Shown one piece after another: positions 1 through 12,640 of a stretch of DNA of 64,000 bases; within the stretch, counting starts at the first letter, position 1, and every line of letters begins with the position of its first letter. Both the position numbers and the translations under genes were made by a program. Below the pieces are notes generated by a model. It was not told the origin of the DNA. It saw nothing but the letters and a program-made list of their open reading frames with translations, and searched no databases. The stretch spans positions 35,293,701-35,357,700 of the forward strand of contig OY292275.1 in assembly GCA_958496175.1 (NCBI GenBank), in the 5' to 3' direction. The DNA comes from Sisyra terminalis (taxonomy: Eukaryota > Arthropoda > Insecta > Neuroptera > Sisyridae).

Positions 1-3000
1 ATATTTGGTATAACTTTATTTTTCGGCTTGCTTGAATAAGCTTGAAACTTTGGTAGGTACCTACGTCGTATTCATCTGATATAAATTTAAGAAAAATTCT
101 GAACTGATTTTTCCGACAAACAGTTTTGATTAATATTCCAAAGACTTTAAAAAGAGTTTAAATTACTCTACATTTTCATGTCACTATAATAAGTAAAGGT
201 TTATTAAGGGTACTTTTATCATATAAAATATGTAGTTTAGATGATTTTTTGAGTTTTCCGAGAAGTTCAACCCGATTTGTGAAGATAGACATACAAACTA
301 GAATATTTTAGCACCGCGTTTTGTTAATTTTCTCTGCTGAAGTAATGTAACTCAAACGATTTTTTTTCAGGAAATTTAGCAAATTTAGGAAAAATATTAC
401 CAAGAGAATTATTTGAAACAAAAGGCACAATCCCTGTAAAAAAAAGAAATCGAGTACCCTTAATAAGCGTTCGTAAAGATTCCGCTACCACTGAAAACGG
501 GTTTTCATAACTTTCTGGAAGTAGAAAGTATTAAAAATAGCTTTAAATTATTTCTGTAAACTCTATAGGGAAAAATAACTTTTTAAGGAAAAATTTTCAA
601 ATCGACGTATTTTTACGGTTGAGATAATGAATATTATTCTAATTTTAATCTTTCAAGACATCAATTATGTCCTATAATTAATTTTTCTACCTTAAAAGTT
701 TATTTTAATTTTTTAATTTAAACTGTATATAAATACTTACCATATTTATTGTAAAAGGAATAATGAAAATCGGACAATTCTGTTAAAAGTTCTGGCTGGA
801 GTTTTATTCCTCGGATAAAACTAAAATACTTCATTAATTTGGAATTCAAACATCACGATTTTACTTTGGAACCAACTATGTGATGTCGATATATTTTAGT
901 ATAGTTTATAAGTTTTTAATAATACTAAAAATCTTTCATTACTTGAGAAAACCTATAGGTAATTTTATATAATGGGTAAATTTAATTGAAAAATTATCAG
1001 TATATCTATAAAAACAATATTTCAAAAATAACATTTATCATTTATGAAATTCAATGATTTTTCTTTTCTTTTTTTTTGATAAAAAGTAAATATTTTTTAT
1101 CTGTCAATTTGGAAAAAAATATAAAAAAGTGTAAAATTTTCATTTTCAAAATAACGTTTTTCATACACGAGGCTGTTACTGTTTTCAATTAAATGACTTT
1201 CGTAGTTAGGTAAAACCATAAATTCTTTTTCTTAAAAAGATATCAATTTGAAAATTTCTGACAAAGTATTTTATTTTAATTATTTAGAGGAATTTTTACA
1301 TTAAAAAAAAATAATTCTTTTAAAATTTTATGCAACATAAAATTATATATACATTGTAAAATAATTAAATTCACATAAATATTTCATCAATATTTTCTGT
1401 GTCATCTTCGTTTTAATTAATTAGACACGAAAAGAAAATATTATCTGCACATCTTAATGTGTTTCAAACCAAATTATAAATAAACATTAATATTCTCAAT
1501 TTGGCAATTGGAGCAATTTTTTTGATAAACGAGAATGGGGAAGATGAGTTTCAATGCTTGCAGAATCGACCTTCTTTTTATAATCAAATATATATATGTA
1601 TGTCTGAAAATGTTTTTTTTAAATATTAATGACACAACACTTAAACACTTTTGACTAATTATAAACTGCAGGTGTATATATGTAAATGTATATCAGTTCC
1701 AAGTAAAGTGTTGATGCCTTTTGCGTGCGATTATATTCAAATATAATATTTTAAGTTGATTGTTTGCAGACACGACTTAAGTTCAATAAACTGCCGCTCT
1801 TTGCAGATACATTTTTTTTTATTAGTTTTATCATAATTCATTCATAAGAAAACATTTTTCTCTAATATTTAACAAAAAAATTTTTAGCTTTGTTAACCAC
1901 ACTTTGAAATTTTTTATGTATTTAAGACGATTAGAGATTAACTGCTTCATTTTTCAATCAAACATAAAACATAAAAATATTAGGACAAAAAATTACATAA
2001 CAATAATACTAATTATATTAGGTGATACTTTTTCTTATTAAGTGTTTGATGTTTGCTATATTTTAATTTAAAAATACCATTTATACTAAAAGTAGATGGT
2101 TATAACACGATGTTGAATTATATTCTGAGAAAAAATACAGTTGCATAAAGAAAACAATTATTTATTATCTTATTCTAATTTTTTTGGAGGAGTGAATGAA
2201 CACTTGTTGGCGTAAACTGTATAGGAATTATTTCTTTACTTGCTGTCCTCTCACAGTAATTATTTGATTTGTAGCATACATACTTTCATTATAATTACTA
2301 CTGAGTTTAAAGGCTTAAGCCCTCGATAACAATTTAATTAATGGGAAGAAAATGCAAATGAATGATTAATATTTATTGATATATTTGTCTGTCTGTACTA
2401 TATAATTTCATACATACTTGTCATCTCTAGGTTAAAATTTAATACATACATTTTTATTTATGCTAATTAATCTCATGTGTATTCACGATGTAATAAATTT
2501 CTCCAAAACTTACCAATCGTGAATTTTTTGTTAGGAAATTACATTGATTATTAATTGCTTAATCTTTGACTTATACAATGACAGTAATATTTTAGAACGA
2601 AATTTCTCGGTTTTAATTTTTTCGATAAGGTATGATTAAGTTTTGATAAACACATAAATAATTTTCCAGTCATATTCAATATTTTGCATTTAGGTAAGTA
2701 TCTTCGTCAATAATGAAACAGTTTAAGATCCCAACAGTGACCTTTAACAAATAAACTTACTAATCATTAAAACGATATGCTAGTAATATATTCTTGTCAT
2801 AACGTTTGTTTTGGTTCCCATAGGTTTTTACCTATTTTACATTTATTTCACTTACCACGATATTATGCGGCAAAAATTTAATTATAACGTGTAATGATTG
2901 AACTATTTAATGCAAATCAACAAATGCCAGCACATCGTAGCGTTATGTGCTTATTAGTATCTAATAAGCTGTAACTGCATAAACTGTGCAGACGCAAAGT

Positions 3001-3694
3001 AATACACACAATATGAATATTTGCATAATACAACCGATAACCATTCATTTAAATGCGAGTATTATTATAATTTATTTAATTTACAAAATATTTCCATGTC
3101 TAGGAAATGCATTGTAAAGAGACTTTTAATAATGATATCATTATTAACAAAAGATATTTATTGTAGTCAGAAGTGTATATATTTCTCCAATTACAATAAT
3201 ATAATACCTACGATTGTTATAAGTACATGTAGGTATCTAAAGGCAGCTAAGAAGAACTGTTGAAAAATATTTTTCTCAACGGTTTAATTTTTTTAATAGT
3301 TGAAATAGATATACCAATAGAATAATGAAAATGATCTCAAATTCGCTAATAACCGGGTACTGTTCTTGAATTGGAAAATATTGAATAATTTAATCATCTT
3401 CGAAGCACCTTGATTAATAAAAATAAATAAAGAAAAGATCTGACAATATCAAAGATAAAAAAATCTCCTTTAAACTCACATGAAAATCGTGGAACTAGAA
3501 AACGCGGCTCGATCAAATAATTTCGGAAGTAATATTATTAAAAACAACAGTCTGATCAATCAGTGAAATCAAATAACGTTAAGCTTGACAAAAATCACGT
3601 TTAGATACTAAGAAATTTCCCCGGATTGACAATTAGTCCTAAAACTACGGAATTTATTTAAATGCTACTTCTGGAGTGTCGCATTTGGAAATGC
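1..3694. other. AT-rich stretch without a recognisable gene
   Basis: I see no coding similarity, RNA gene or transposon end here apart from the inverted repeat noted at 201-466. Open frames are short and of low-complexity composition (an 80-codon frame at 3021-3263 is rich in Asn, Ile, Lys and Tyr, as expected from AT-rich DNA). It is best read as intergenic or intronic DNA. Confidence 0.6.
201..466. repeat. 266-bp segment bounded by 14-bp perfect inverted repeats
   Basis: TTATTAAGGGTACT at 201-214 is repeated exactly in inverted orientation at 453-466. The enclosed ~240 bp is non-coding. The arrangement fits a small MITE or an inverted-repeat remnant. I see no convincing target-site duplication outside the arms, so the mobile origin is an inference. 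Confidence 0.35.
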
Positions 3695-3960
3695 TATAGG
3701 ATCAAATTGTGGGCTAATGCCAAAAAATCAAGTACCGCAACAATCCAAAGATGTTAGTCCAAAATTTTACGAGCGATCGCTGATATGCCATCGTATGTTA
3801 CTAACGATACCCTGCATAAAGGTCTGCACATAAATCCTATCACAGATAATGGTCAAACAAAGAAGTGAAGCTCATTTCATAAGGCTGATGAAGGATACAA
3901 ATCCATTGATGGGTTCACTTTAAAATCACTCAACCAGCAGAAGACTAAAATCAAAGAGGA
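3695..3960 (+). mobile_element. Jockey-like non-LTR retrotransposon, C-terminal tail of ORF2 (broken)
   Basis: The + strand translation gives a run resembling the end of insect jockey-clade reverse transcriptases. It starts YRIKLWANAKKSS at 3695, continues past an in-frame stop as SKILRAIADMPSYVTNDTLH, and then gives EAHFIRLMKDTNPLMGSL in another frame. Active relatives read roughly YGIQLWG.A, then (Q)SKILR.I..APWYV.N.TLH.DL, then HRS..H...L..H.NPL in the same order. The region has several stops and at least one frameshift, so it is an old 5'-truncated copy. It lies head-to-tail against a second LINE fragment in the opposite orientation. The family call rests on motif order seen by eye. Confidence 0.6.
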
Positions 3961-4239
3961 ATCCAAATGAGCTGAGATCAAATTAACAGGAAGATGTTCC
4001 ACTAGGAACTTCTTCATTAAACCATTTGGAGTTCAAGACTTCCAACCAGGACTGCACATTAGCTCTTAATTTGTTCGAACTGATTGCCAACCTTAAAAAA
4101 ATGGAAATATGAACGGAAATATGGTCTTTTCAACATGGAAACTTGATGATAGAAAGAAATACAAAAAATATAATATACTTATTGAGAAAACTCAATGAAG
4201 AAAAAATTCACTTTTGTAATAAAATACTAACAGAATATT

Positions 4240-4720
4240 AAGAAAAGAAAAGAATATCATGAAGTGCTTTGCATATATTTTCTAATACCTGAAAGTCACT
4301 CAACGAGCTCTTCTGCTTCCTAAAAGAACCATTGCACCCAAGCACCGTTCCTAGTTCCAATCTTCTTGGATTATAAGCCAAGTGTTTATAAATTGTAAAT
4401 GTTTCATATTTAGTGGTACTTTTTAAAAGTAACATTCAACTATTTTATCTGCAGTTCCTGAGTCCCTACTTCACCTATTATAAGCCAAGGAACCGAGCAA
4501 ATTTCAGCAACCGGCGAATAAGATCCTGTTTGACTAGTTCTTTACTGGGATCGGAAACTCCCAGTTGTGTAAGTCACCATATAGATAAAGATTATTCTCT
4601 GTCTGATAGAATCTGCAAAGAATCCAACAGTACTCCAATTCTAACCAGGTCACAGTAACCAGTTATAATAGCCCAAGATTTCCTTAAATTCAGTATTTCA
4701 GCAGTTAGATTTTGAGACAA
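4240..4720 (-). mobile_element. RNase-H-type LINE, 3' end (C-terminal tail and 3' region)
   Basis: The minus strand reads SWAIITGYCDLVRIGVLLDS in the upstream part, resembling the segment after the RNase H domain (LLTGHC.L.+HL..MG) of insect LINEs. It then reads PSKELVKQDLIRRLLKFARF, the usual hydrophobic end before the stop. The following 198-bp frame contains LELGTVLGCNGSFRKQKSSL. The homologous stretch recurs at 63535-63600, also on the minus strand, as GGAACTAG...TTGGG..GCAAT..TCTTTTAG, so this is a repeated family and not a host gene. Frame changes and stops show it is dead. Compare also the better-preserved copy at 52850-53545. Confidence 0.55.
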
Positions 4721-4919
4721 ACAAACCATAATAAACACATATTTTTTATACTTTTTTTACTGCAACGTAACGAAAAGAAGTAGAAATTGTGATTTCATTG
4801 GGGTAAGAACATTATTATAAATCTGTATCGGAGCTTTCAGTTTTAAAGTAATAAAAGTCAAATAAATATTTTGATTTTGTCTTCTTCTTTTATTTAAAGA
4901 TAAATTTTCATATTTTAGG

Positions 4920-4975
4920 AGCTGGTTTTTTTACATCTAGGTAGTGATATTTATTCGGAGTAAAAAGAAAACATG
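4920..4975 (+). repeat. Possible fragment of dispersed repeat family B
   Basis: The words TTTTTACATCTAG and GAAAACATGC occur here with the same order and approximate spacing as in the copy near 29975-30045. The match is short and interrupted, so this is tentative. Confidence 0.25.
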
Positions 4976-5019
4976 CTAGTTTCAATAGGAGTGATAGAAC
5001 ATTGAATTTGAATATTACT

Positions 5020-5265
5020 ATTATAACGGGCTTTTTGACGAAAAACTTTTGCGTAGGTGTTACATCTGAATGAATTTTTGCCGGTGAGGAAGCGAAGGTG
5101 CACTTTGATGATGGACTTTAAAAAAGCTGCGATTACAAATGTTACATCGAAGCACAGGTTTTTCTTTGCCTTGAAACCCTAAGCTTTGCCTTGAAGATGA
5201 GTATACTGTGGAGTTCGATGCCGGCTACTGTTGTTGCCCTTGCACTTGCGCTAACTATGATCGCG
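5020..5265 (-). pseudogene. Degenerate C2H2 zinc-finger gene fragment
   Basis: On the minus strand, 5165 to 5102 reads EKPVLRCNICNRSFFKVHHQ, with a Cys-x2-Cys and a GEKP-like linker ahead of it. After a small frameshift it continues as HLRFLTGKNSFRCNTYAKVF down to about 5050. The Cys-Cys to His spacing is the canonical 12 residues once the frames are joined. The second finger starts after an HTGEKPF-like linker (here LTGKNSF). Two ligands are altered: the second His of finger one is Leu (CTC for CAC), and the second Cys of finger two is Tyr (TAC for TGC). Upstream, 5265-5190 gives a weaker match (CKGNNSSRHR...THLQGKAF). The segment is GC- and CpG-richer than its surroundings, as expected for recently lost coding DNA. 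It is a broken fragment, perhaps of a duplicated finger-array gene or one carried by a transposon. A 27-codon hydrophobic frame on + at 5197-5280 is its antisense shadow. Confidence 0.6.
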
Positions 5266-5280
5266 ACTGTTTTTTTTTAA

Positions 5281-7940
5281 TTATTCATTACATACTTTTA
5301 ATATATCTTTATTTATTAAATAGTTATCTAAAGAGTTTGGTCTATAGATCTAAGAATGAAAATATTTCTCTAAGGATATGATAAAAAAATAAATAAATAT
5401 TAAAAAAAAAATACTCATATGCACCATTACTCTTATGGATTGATGAATCAAGATCATTTAGTATTTAACTCTTTTTTATAATTTAGGTTAATAAAATAAA
5501 CAATAACTTACTTTTTTCTTGCAAAAAAATAAATTTAAAAAATATTTTATATTTTGCATCTACATTTTATATATAATTTCTCTGAAAATTAAGTGCTAAT
5601 TTTGTAAAAACAATCATTAAAAATATGTCATATTTAACCACAACAATTAAATCACTTGTTTTGATGAAAACCGGAAGCGTAGTCTAAAAGTTTTTACATA
5701 AGTTATTGATATTAACTGTATGCTAAAATGGCATTAAAAAAATAAAAAAGCGTTAGTGAGAATTTTGTATAAACAATATAACACTATAAACTACTGAAAA
5801 AAACAATGATTTTTTGATGAAAAATCAATAGATAGTGTTTAATTTTATAATAATTTTATAATTCTTTCATTCTAATATGAGTTAGTTGTATTTTCCACAT
5901 GCATTTACCAAAAAGTAATGTTTCAAATCCTTTCTCAGAATTTGTAATTAATCTCAAAGACTTTTCCCTATTTTGAATTCTGTATAAAGTAAAATCAAAT
6001 GCTATTTACATAAATCCTTTTTTTATTTATTCATCCGAACATTTTATCGCTCTACTCTCGCAATCAACACTTACAAGAGAGAGTTGATGGCTGTTATCAA
6101 TCACCAGTGAATGATGGAATAAAGTATTTTATGTTTTATTTTTTCGGACAGTGCATACCGTACGAGTACATCAACTGTTTTTGTTAACACTTGCTGCTCT
6201 TGGGACATTTACTATAGCATGTATACCTCCCTACTACAGTTTTATTGTTTTTATTCCTTTTCTTTTGTGAGGAACGATAATGTCCAGTTTAAACACTCTT
6301 TATTGATTTACTAAGCAAAGGTTGAAGTTGTATTATATTTTAAACTATCAAAGATATTTGACCACTTTTTAACATTTAACTACTTTAAGTATAAGTTATA
6401 ATTTCTAATTAAAACCATGAAGTTCAAAAAATACTGTTTTATTCGTTTCATTAAGCAGTTATTTGTAAGCCATTCATTCCTATTCTCCTGAAGAATTCAA
6501 AAATTTCAATACAAATACATAAACTGTATGCAACCAAACCATATGTTTTAAAATAAGGGTAAATTTAAATTAAATGGGTACATGTATTATAGGAATTATA
6601 TTAAAAAGGAACCTTAAGTAACAGTTATAAAGTCATAATGTTTCCTATCTATAAAAATCGTCCCAGGACTCAAAAATAAGGGTGCAAAAATGAGGGTTGA
6701 TCATTTATTAACAATATGTAAAGTAGATGTAAACAGATATTGTTCGGTTATTTATATTGATTGAAGTCAATCTTTATCATAAATTTGTTATGTGGGTTTT
6801 ATCGAAATATAATCTTACGTTAACGATATGGGTTAATTTTTCATTTAACTTTAATAATTAAATTTGAACGTATTTGCTATTCATTCACTGTTCATATGGC
6901 TAAAAGTCAATTAACAGTATCACGACAATTAGATAATTTATTTTAATATTATTAACAATAATTAAGAATGACAGTAATTGATAAAATTATCTTATTTACT
7001 TAATTTCAAAATGGCTATTTTTTTCGTTTGATAATACCAAGCAGGGAATTAAAAAGTAGCTTAGTTGAAAGTTAAATTCTTTGTTTTTATTACATTTTCA
7101 ATTGAATAATTGGATACGTTTTATAAACTTATAAGTTTGGTTTAATTTAGTTGAACTTGTGAATTTAAAAACAATAAATAATTCTTTCAAAGCATAAACG
7201 TTTAAGAATTATAAATAAAATAATTGAATTTAGTTTTTTTAACATCAATGAAAATAAATTAACTTACAATTTCAGTTGGCTAACTTTTTTAAAAATATTT
7301 TTACCTAAAGGGGTCGAATTTCGGGTCTTAATGTATATTTTAATAATTGTTAATTTTTTTACTATATAATTTTTTTTTAAATTTCTGTCTATCTTTCGGT
7401 GTATAAAATCTTGGCTTTCATTATGAGCTTTCATATTAGCCTTAAGTAATTCAGAAGCTTAGTCGCTGGATACTTTTCTCAAGAACTAGCTCAAACTAAA
7501 ATTGAATACAGATCGGAATGTATCAACCATTTAGATATTACAAGAACACTGTCATTAATACCGTTGAGTATTCTAATGTGCTTTTTGATTGTTTACCATG
7601 TACATTTTCAGTTTATATCTTATACTCTGTAGTTGCAGTATCATACATATAGTATATTGCAGTAAACGGTGTACAATTAGGTGTCCAGTCGTGTACAGTT
7701 CTAACTAGAGTAATACAGTTTTTAGTCCCATATTTGGTCTCTTAATATGGCTCTTTTTAGTTAAGTACCTACTGTTTGCTGGCGATGATAGAATCTGCAC
7801 AGCACTCAATATTTTATTGGAATGACCCAGACTGTCTGGATATACTGTCATATATATTAGCAGCTTGAGTGATAAAGTAATAGGATTTTCCGTTCTTAGC
7901 AAAAATTATAGTTTTTTATATGTTTCTAAGTTTCGCGATT
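5281..7940. other. AT-rich stretch without a recognisable gene
   Basis: No coding similarity or RNA gene seen. A minus-strand frame at 7705-7902 (65 codons) has a non-random look but no motif I can assign, so it is not called. Confidence 0.55.
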
Positions 7941-7947
7941 GTTTTTT

Positions 7948-8006
7948 TATTAATTATTATTTATTATAATATTTATTATTTATTATAATAATTATTAATT
8001 ATTATT
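7948..8006. repeat. AT-only repeat and imperfect palindrome
   Basis: A 15-bp word TTATTTATTATAATA occurs at 7957-7971 and again at 7976-7990, within a block made only of A and T. It is simple-sequence DNA with no sign of function. Confidence 0.5.
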
Positions 8007-8009
8007 TCA

Positions 8010-8170
8010 AGAGACGAAGAACCAAGACTTATTCTTCATATTTGAGCATCCTGGACATCAAACATAAACTGGTTGGGTGTACCGGGGCTATATCCAGGAA
8101 TAGAACTCTGGGAAAGGGAAGATCTCATTATTCAGACTCAGACCATCATTATTCACCGTCCAAAACATCT
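8010..8170 (+). mobile_element. Possible LINE RNase H fragment
   Basis: The + strand reads LDIKHKLV, then after a frame change GVPGLYPGIEL. This could correspond to the end of an RNase H domain (strand, then WVPGH.GI.GNE). Both the Asn-Glu and the following Ala-Asp are lost, and flanking sequence gives no further support. It is low confidence and may be chance. Confidence 0.25.
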
Positions 8171-11100
8171 TAATGTTTCCATAAAGAGTGAAAATTGACT
8201 TCTAAGTGTGATAATTTTACTAAAATTTTAGTATTGATCCATCCATCTAACGTCCTGCTGTATGCTCACCGAACTATGGATTTTAAGAAAGGAGGAGCGG
8301 TTACGCACAATGAAATGAACAATGTTTCAAAGCTTTTTTGAGAAAATAAGATTTAATAGAAAAAGATAGACAATCAAAATGGGGTCGAAAATGCCAGAAA
8401 TGGAACAATCTGGAATTTGAACACTTTCACACATGACCGTAGTTGGAGGACAATCAGTTATAAGCCAATTACAATAAGTAATTAGTTACAAATTAAATAG
8501 TGAGATAAACAACTAAACAACTGCTGTTGAAAAAAAAGAAGTGTTTTGTGTGAAATAAGCGTTAAATAAATAAACTTCTGTTATTTAAAATAAATTTGTA
8601 TTGTTGTGTGTCTTGAAACATAAATCCAAACGAATCTTTCCATATAAAAAATAGTTAAACACTTAACAATATTATAAGTACGTCAGTACTTATAAACCAA
8701 GTGTATCATCACTTTATTTTAACAGAATATTAAAATAATATGATCTTTGTTAACTAACTATTCAAAATTTATATTGCACCTGTGATAAACTTTTATTAAT
8801 TAACATAAATTTCAATAAAAAGTAAATAAGCTCTAAGTAGGTGAAATAATTTCATTCAATTCTTACTCAACTCTACCTAATATTTTCCTTAAGGTTTTTC
8901 ATAACCGAAATTAGATAATATTTATCATAATTAAATACTATTGAAAGACTCACATTTTTGTATTTTCTTTTTTGTTCTTTTGAATGGCGTTTTTCATATA
9001 TCCCTATATAACAAAGAGAAAGTATGTAAGCTTATAGTGACAAACTTTGAATTCAAGTTATTTTTAGCTAATCGTTTTTGCTTTTAGTTTTAACGACTCA
9101 TAGGTATTTGAAATTCATTTATGTGTATAATTTATATAGTGTTTTAAAATCTTATAAACTAATCTCACAGTTAATTTAAATCATGTGTGTTTCTTTGATA
9201 ATAAATTTTATTTAATTAAATTAATTACAATTGTTAAAACATTTTCATTACATTTACATAAATATAAACACTACACTATTTAATATTTTAATAAATTTTA
9301 CCGCACCTTTAACGAAGAAAGTTATAATTTTTTCACATACACACACGCATAAGTACGCATATTGTATATACATATATGCTTGTTTAGTTGGTATAAATAT
9401 AAAAAAATAGCGATTACAAGAATGTTGAACTATTTTGCGCTACCCTAACACTTGTTAGGAGTTCTTGCCTTCACCTGAAAAGAAGAGTCATAAATCGCGA
9501 ACTTGTAACGAATACTAATTGTATGGTTCAAATTACATAAAAATTAAACTGAATGATTTCTTGTTTAGTTTAGCAAGCGGAAAATCGTCGGCAATTTTAG
9601 CGGTTCTACTTTAAAAATATGTAAGTGGAGAAAAAAATATAAAACTTGTCATTTACAATTCATTATATCATGAGCGTTTGAAATGGTTCAAATTTTTAAT
9701 GTTTATTATTTCTGCCACTGTCTACATACGATGTATGCACTAACTGTTTATATTAAATACGGAATGCAACAATACAACTTTTTCGGAATTAGAAAAATCG
9801 TCGCTTGACTAAAAACCTTTTCGGTATTTAGCTTAGGATTAACAAAGAATTCATAAATGCATGTCTGATAATTGTTGTAATTTGAAATATGATGTACTGA
9901 TATTAATTATATATATTATGCCGACTATCGAAGACAGAATAATTGGCTGTCTTCATAATACGCTACCATCGATAATATTCTATAAACGTAACTATAGCGA
10001 CTATTACTTGCTTATACGTATGGAGTATTGGCATTGATAAAAAAGTATAGATCTGATAATCAAAGCAATGGATTACATTAAACTTTAATGGGAAATATTT
10101 AAGGTTCGTATTACATAAATTGAACATCATTTTACCACAAAGAAAATACAAACCTACACAGATAGTCGTCAAACAAGTAATCTGGCTGAATTTTTGGTCA
10201 GCTAATGCTCTAATTAAAGAACAATCAATTAGTATTTTTAATTACAGTTTTTTCAAAAGTCTTCTGAAAAAAATTGTCGTAAATCTGTAATTCATTTAAG
10301 CCGGGACTGGTTTTAAAACTACATGTTACATTACTTAAGTTACTTGTTATAACCAAACGTGTTTTTTCATCAAGTATCTTTTACTAAGATTCTTAGGTGT
10401 ATGTAAGTTGTATGGCTAGGATTCGTTGCACTTTTTGCTTAACATCAATCTTAGATAAGTTAATTTTAACAATAAATAAGTGTGATGTTTTTCTTTTAAA
10501 AAGACGCTTCTTTTATATCATAGCATTTCTTCCATCTTAAGTTTCAGTGACCATATTCGTTATTAATAGTCAATTGATTATTACGAATAAAGCGCAGTTC
10601 ACTGAAACAACGGTTGAAAATCTAGCAGAAAAGTACACTTTGTTCTTTTTTCTGAGTTTTCTTTTAGTTATCATAAAATTAAAAAAGTTTTTGCTAATTA
10701 ACGTAGAGATAAGTGTATATGTCTAAGTCGGTAAGTAAATGGAAAGTTAGCTAAGTTAGTAATGAAATTAACGTGGGATTTTTTGGAATATTTAAAGATT
10801 TTTTTTCTTTTATTCTAGTTGAAGAAGGAAAAGGTTCAAAGTTTTTCAAGAAAGAAATATTGTTGAGCACAAAAAAATTAAGCACAACAATTTATACTTC
10901 TTTTCGGTGCTTTGCGATAACATTGTTGAAATTATGCATCTCAGTTTATAATCACAACTGTCAAAGATACTTTGTAGAAATGTCTAGGCTCTAGATACTA
11001 GATAAGTAACTTTTTTTAAAAGTATCCAACGTTTCTTTGGGTATCTAGTTACTCTTAATAAAAGGAACTTAAATACATATTTTATGTTACTTTTTACGAT

Positions 11101-11999
11101 ACTCAAAAATATACTTTTTTAAGTTACTTTGTATATTAGGTAATACTAAGTTTGACGACATATCAGTTCTTAATAAGTTAAACTTTTTCCAAGTTTCTTT
11201 CCACAACATTTTAAATGAGCCCTTTTTTGAGAATATAACTTTTTGGCTTTTAACCCTTTTTTTGGTTCTAACAATATCTATTTCTACGTTTTTGGTTTAT
11301 GTTCATGTTTCAGCTTCGATTTGTCCCTTTCATTAACAAATTAAACAGCTTTCGGGCTTTCATAATTTCTAGTTCACTTGTGAACTAAGTTGCCAATTAC
11401 TTACATTACTTACATAGTATGATTATATCTTTTTTATTTCTGTCATTCATTAGATACAAATAAGCATTTTGCGAGGATTTCGTGTCTTTGATTTTAAAAA
11501 TCGTATCAGTTGACAACAAAATAAATAAAATTTTGGTTAATGATGTAAAATATAATATTAAGTCATTCCTACAAAGAAATCAAATAAGATTTATAATATA
11601 TTTAATTCAATTTGATTAATATCTTTCAATTTTTGTAATAATTTAATTTCTTCATTTACCTACGTGAAAAAATAGTTCTTATTTCTTGTTATAGATAGAT
11701 ACACCCATTTTTGAAATAAAACTATAATATTTTTTAAGATAGGTTTTTCTAGGATATCTAGTAAGAAAATGTTTATGATACCTACATGTTAAACCTATCG
11801 AATCGTTACGTTACTAAAAACAAGACATTTTTTAAGATATTAAATATTCCTATTTATTTTAATGGTTAAAAATGGGTATAAAACTAATAATTATGCCATT
11901 GTTTTTTCTACTGATATTAATCCATAATTGGGTTTGTGAATTTTTTTTTTTTTGTGATAAATGGAAAGATCATATATAAGTTTTATAGCAAAATTATTT
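8171..11999. other. AT-rich stretch without a recognisable gene
   Basis: Nothing coding is seen. Around 10985-11130 the motif AAGTAACT or AGTTACT and AAAGTATC recurs several times in both orientations. Similar short runs are at 28410-28490 and 39630-39650, possibly degraded ends of one DNA-transposon family. Confidence 0.5.
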
Positions 12000-12640
12000 T
12001 TTATTTTTTTATTTTCGCAATAATTTAAAAGTTATTTCAAAATAAAAATTAATTTTTGAATTTTTTGAATCTAGTACCGAAAACACGCCGACAGCTCCCG
12101 AACAAACACGAGCGCGTGTGACGTCCTAATGTTAGTTGTCAATAATTGCAGTTGATACAGAAATAATAAGTACAGTGTTTTGATTGATTTAATTCTGTTG
12201 TGATAGTTAAATATTGAAATTTATATTGAGCATGTCGAACCTTAAAAGTTATCCTTCTTGTTTTGTACCATTATGAACGAATACTACAAAAACAACTCCA
12301 AACAAAATGTTTTTAAATGTTCCCCAAGATGGCAAACGTCGAAATAAATGGTTTCAAGCAGTGCAGGAATATTATCAGACTTTGCCTTTTTAAGTCCTTT
12401 ATCACACATAGCTAATTGGAATCAACTAACGACTCGTTTTTTAGCAATAAATTTTCAATATTATTGTCTAGTCACGTGTAATAGCTGTAAACGCTGTATT
12501 GTTATTAAATAGCTATAACATTATTACGTCACAACTATGGTGACCATTCATGGCGCGTTTATAGTCACGTGATTTTTTTTTAAATTTTATCAATTTTTAA
12601 TCGTTTATAATTAATTGAAAAAAATTTTTTTTTAAGTTTT
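12000..12640 (+). mobile_element. THAP-bearing DNA transposon, deleted copy 1
   Basis: The left part (ACCGAAAACACGCC, 12077-12090, then GCGCGTGTGACGTCCTAATG at 12112-12131) and the right part (AACATTATTACGTCAC ... GGCGCGTTTATAGTCACGTG, near 12517-12571) are inverted relatives. Both contain (A)CGCG or GCGCC words and GTGACGT..TAATGTTA. The same left end, THAP start and right end recur in the same order, inverted, at 48720-49740. The pair therefore defines one element family of ~0.6-1 kb with subterminal inverted repeats. Between the ends only the first ~53 codons of a THAP domain remain; no catalytic transposase region is visible. THAP domains are the DNA-binding parts of P-element and Kolobok-type transposases. 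I cannot tell which, as the exact termini and target duplication are not clear. Confidence 0.55.
12232..12393 (+). pseudogene. THAP domain, N-terminal part of a transposase (broken)
   Basis: The frame opens with ATG at 12232 and reads MSNLKSYPSCFVPL, stop, TNTTKTTPNKMFLNVPQ, then DGKRRNKWFQAVQEYY, with a final stop at 12391. This is the start of a THAP zinc-finger: first Cys, Val-Pro, a position for the second Cys, then a basic segment, F..VP.D and the R..W motif. The second Cys codon is now TGA, so the domain is cut at a zinc ligand. The distal Cys-x2-His pair and all of the catalytic region are absent. In the sister copy at 49320-49490 this second Cys is intact but the first Cys is Phe, so the two copies decayed independently. 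Confidence 0.6.

Noticed and set aside
5197..5280. Short hydrophobic frame resembling a signal peptide (MSILWSSMPATVVALALAL)
   Set aside because: It lies antisense to the zinc-finger fragment and is 27 codons long with no downstream splice donor.
7705..7902. 65-codon minus-strand frame with a possible LINE RNase H look
   Set aside because: The similarity could not be anchored to the catalytic or WVPGH motifs, and the nearby candidate motif at 8010-8170 is on the opposite strand.
7948..8006. AT palindrome as a possible replication origin or cruciform
   Set aside because: Simple-sequence DNA made only of A and T; such words are common in this window and carry no specific evidence.
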